From NCBI GenBank assembly GCA_934476085.1, contig CAKSNE010000021.1:1-15339 (forward strand): a stretch of DNA of 15,339 bases, written 5' to 3'. The number at the start of each line of letters is the position of its first letter. Position 1 is the first letter of the stretch. This document shows positions 15,079-15,339 of the stretch, in pieces. The notes beneath the pieces were generated by a model. That model was not told the origin of the DNA. It did no database searches and saw nothing but the letters and a program-made list of their open reading frames with translations. The position numbers were made by a program, and so were the translations under genes. Source of the stretch: an uncultured Eubacteriales bacterium. GTDB taxonomy: Bacteria > Bacillota > Clostridia > Oscillospirales > Acutalibacteraceae.

Positions 15079-15107
15079 ATTATAACACATTCTCGAACAA
15101 AATGCAA
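15079..15107 (-). promoter_or_regulatory. Promoter of the AraC-family regulator gene
   Basis: On the minus strand TTGCAT (15107-15102) and TATAAT (15084-15079) are 17 bases apart, and TG one base before the -10 makes it an extended promoter. This is one of the clearest promoters in the window. Confidence 0.75.
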
Positions 15108-15116
15108 TAAATATTC

Positions 15117-15129
15117 TTGCAAAACGCAA
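15117..15129. promoter_or_regulatory. Candidate operator between the divergent promoters
   Basis: TTGC-AAAAC-GCAA is a small dyad lying between the two -35 boxes and touching the plus-strand -35 (15130). Wider out, CTCGAA (15092-15097) and TTCGAG (15159-15164) are arranged symmetrically around nearly the same centre. This is where an AraC-type protein would be expected to bind; no direct evidence exists. Confidence 0.35.
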
Positions 15130-15159
15130 TTGATTTTTTGTGCTTTTCAAAGATATAAT
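15130..15159 (+). promoter_or_regulatory. Promoter of the rightmost exported-protein gene
   Basis: TTGATT (15130-15135) and TATAAT (15154-15159) are 18 bases apart on the plus strand. An untranslated leader of about 40 bases follows, ending in AAGGAG (15195-15200). Confidence 0.7.
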
Positions 15160-15208
15160 TCGAGTAGAAGGAGAGTATATATAAAAAACTTAAAAAGGAG
15201 ATGGAATA

Positions 15209-15339
15209 ATGAAAAAACAAATAAAAAGAACGCTGGCAATGGTGATGGCGATTGCCATAGTAATCTGTGCATATTCAATAGGGAGCATAGCAGATAGCAA
15301 TGTATCTTTAAAAGAATATAGTGTCATAGATATAAAAAA
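15209..15339 (+). CDS. Exported protein, N-terminal fragment (runs off right edge)
   Basis: Only 43 codons are visible. They encode a basic start (MKKQIKRTL), a hydrophobic stretch of about 15 residues and a plausible signal peptidase site after SIA (Ala28), then DSNVSLKEYSVIDIK. The cysteine at 20 is not in a lipobox, so a secreted or wall protein is more likely than a lipoprotein. AAGGAG lies nine bases before the ATG. The gene is divergent from the AraC-family regulator and shares its short promoter region. The mature domain, and so the function, lies outside the window. Confidence 0.8.
   Translation, partial: MKKQIKRTLAMVMAIAIVICAYSIGSIADSNVSLKEYSVIDIK

Overview
The window is very AT-rich (by eye about 70% A+T), with strong AAGGAG-type ribosome binding sites, consensus sigma-A-like promoters and U-tailed hairpin terminators. 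Its surface-protein chemistry (lysine-rich C-terminal fibronectin type III domain, SPKTG sorting signal, DNRLRE/YD-repeat protein) points to a low-GC Firmicute, most likely a gut clostridium of the Ruminococcus/Eubacterium kind. That placement is inference; no ribosomal or housekeeping gene is present.

Left third (1-5237, minus strand): one uninterrupted reading frame of 1,745 codons runs off the left edge. It encodes a secreted YD-repeat (RHS/WapA-type) cell-surface protein with a signal peptide, a DNRLRE-type N-terminal region, carbohydrate-binding-like modules and at least twelve YD repeats. The RHS core, the variable C-terminal (possibly toxin) domain and any immunity gene lie outside the window.

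Junction (5238-6088): no intact protein gene. It holds the 3' half of a tRNA-Leu(UAG) gene, broken in the anticodon loop and followed by its terminator, then a second terminator, a near-perfect 38-bp palindrome and the last 40 codons of a tyrosine recombinase. This is the signature of an attachment-site scar. By the usual logic of tRNA-targeted elements, the element lies to the left and would include the YD-repeat gene. The integrase remnant suggests at least one more, decayed, insertion on the right.

Middle and right (6089-15339): a run of genes for exported proteins. In order they are a small lipoprotein (+), a 978-residue secreted multi-domain beta protein with a threonine-rich linker and C-terminal fibronectin III domain (-), a two-gene lipoprotein operon starting with a small seven-repeat beta-propeller (+), an 872-residue sortase-anchored von Willebrand A protein with a serine/threonine stalk (-), an AraC-family regulator (-), and the start of a divergently transcribed exported protein (+).

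Apart from the regulator and the recombinase remnant, every protein-coding gene carries an export signal, so the region reads as a cell-surface/adhesion locus beside a mobile-element boundary. The regulator and the last gene share a compact divergent promoter region and are the likeliest regulatory pair. No enzyme of metabolism, no CRISPR array and no intact transposase was seen. No complete, clearly novel system can be demonstrated. The most interesting items are the tRNA scar plus integrase debris, the VWA domain with a large cysteine-bearing insertion, and the alternating-module 978-residue protein.
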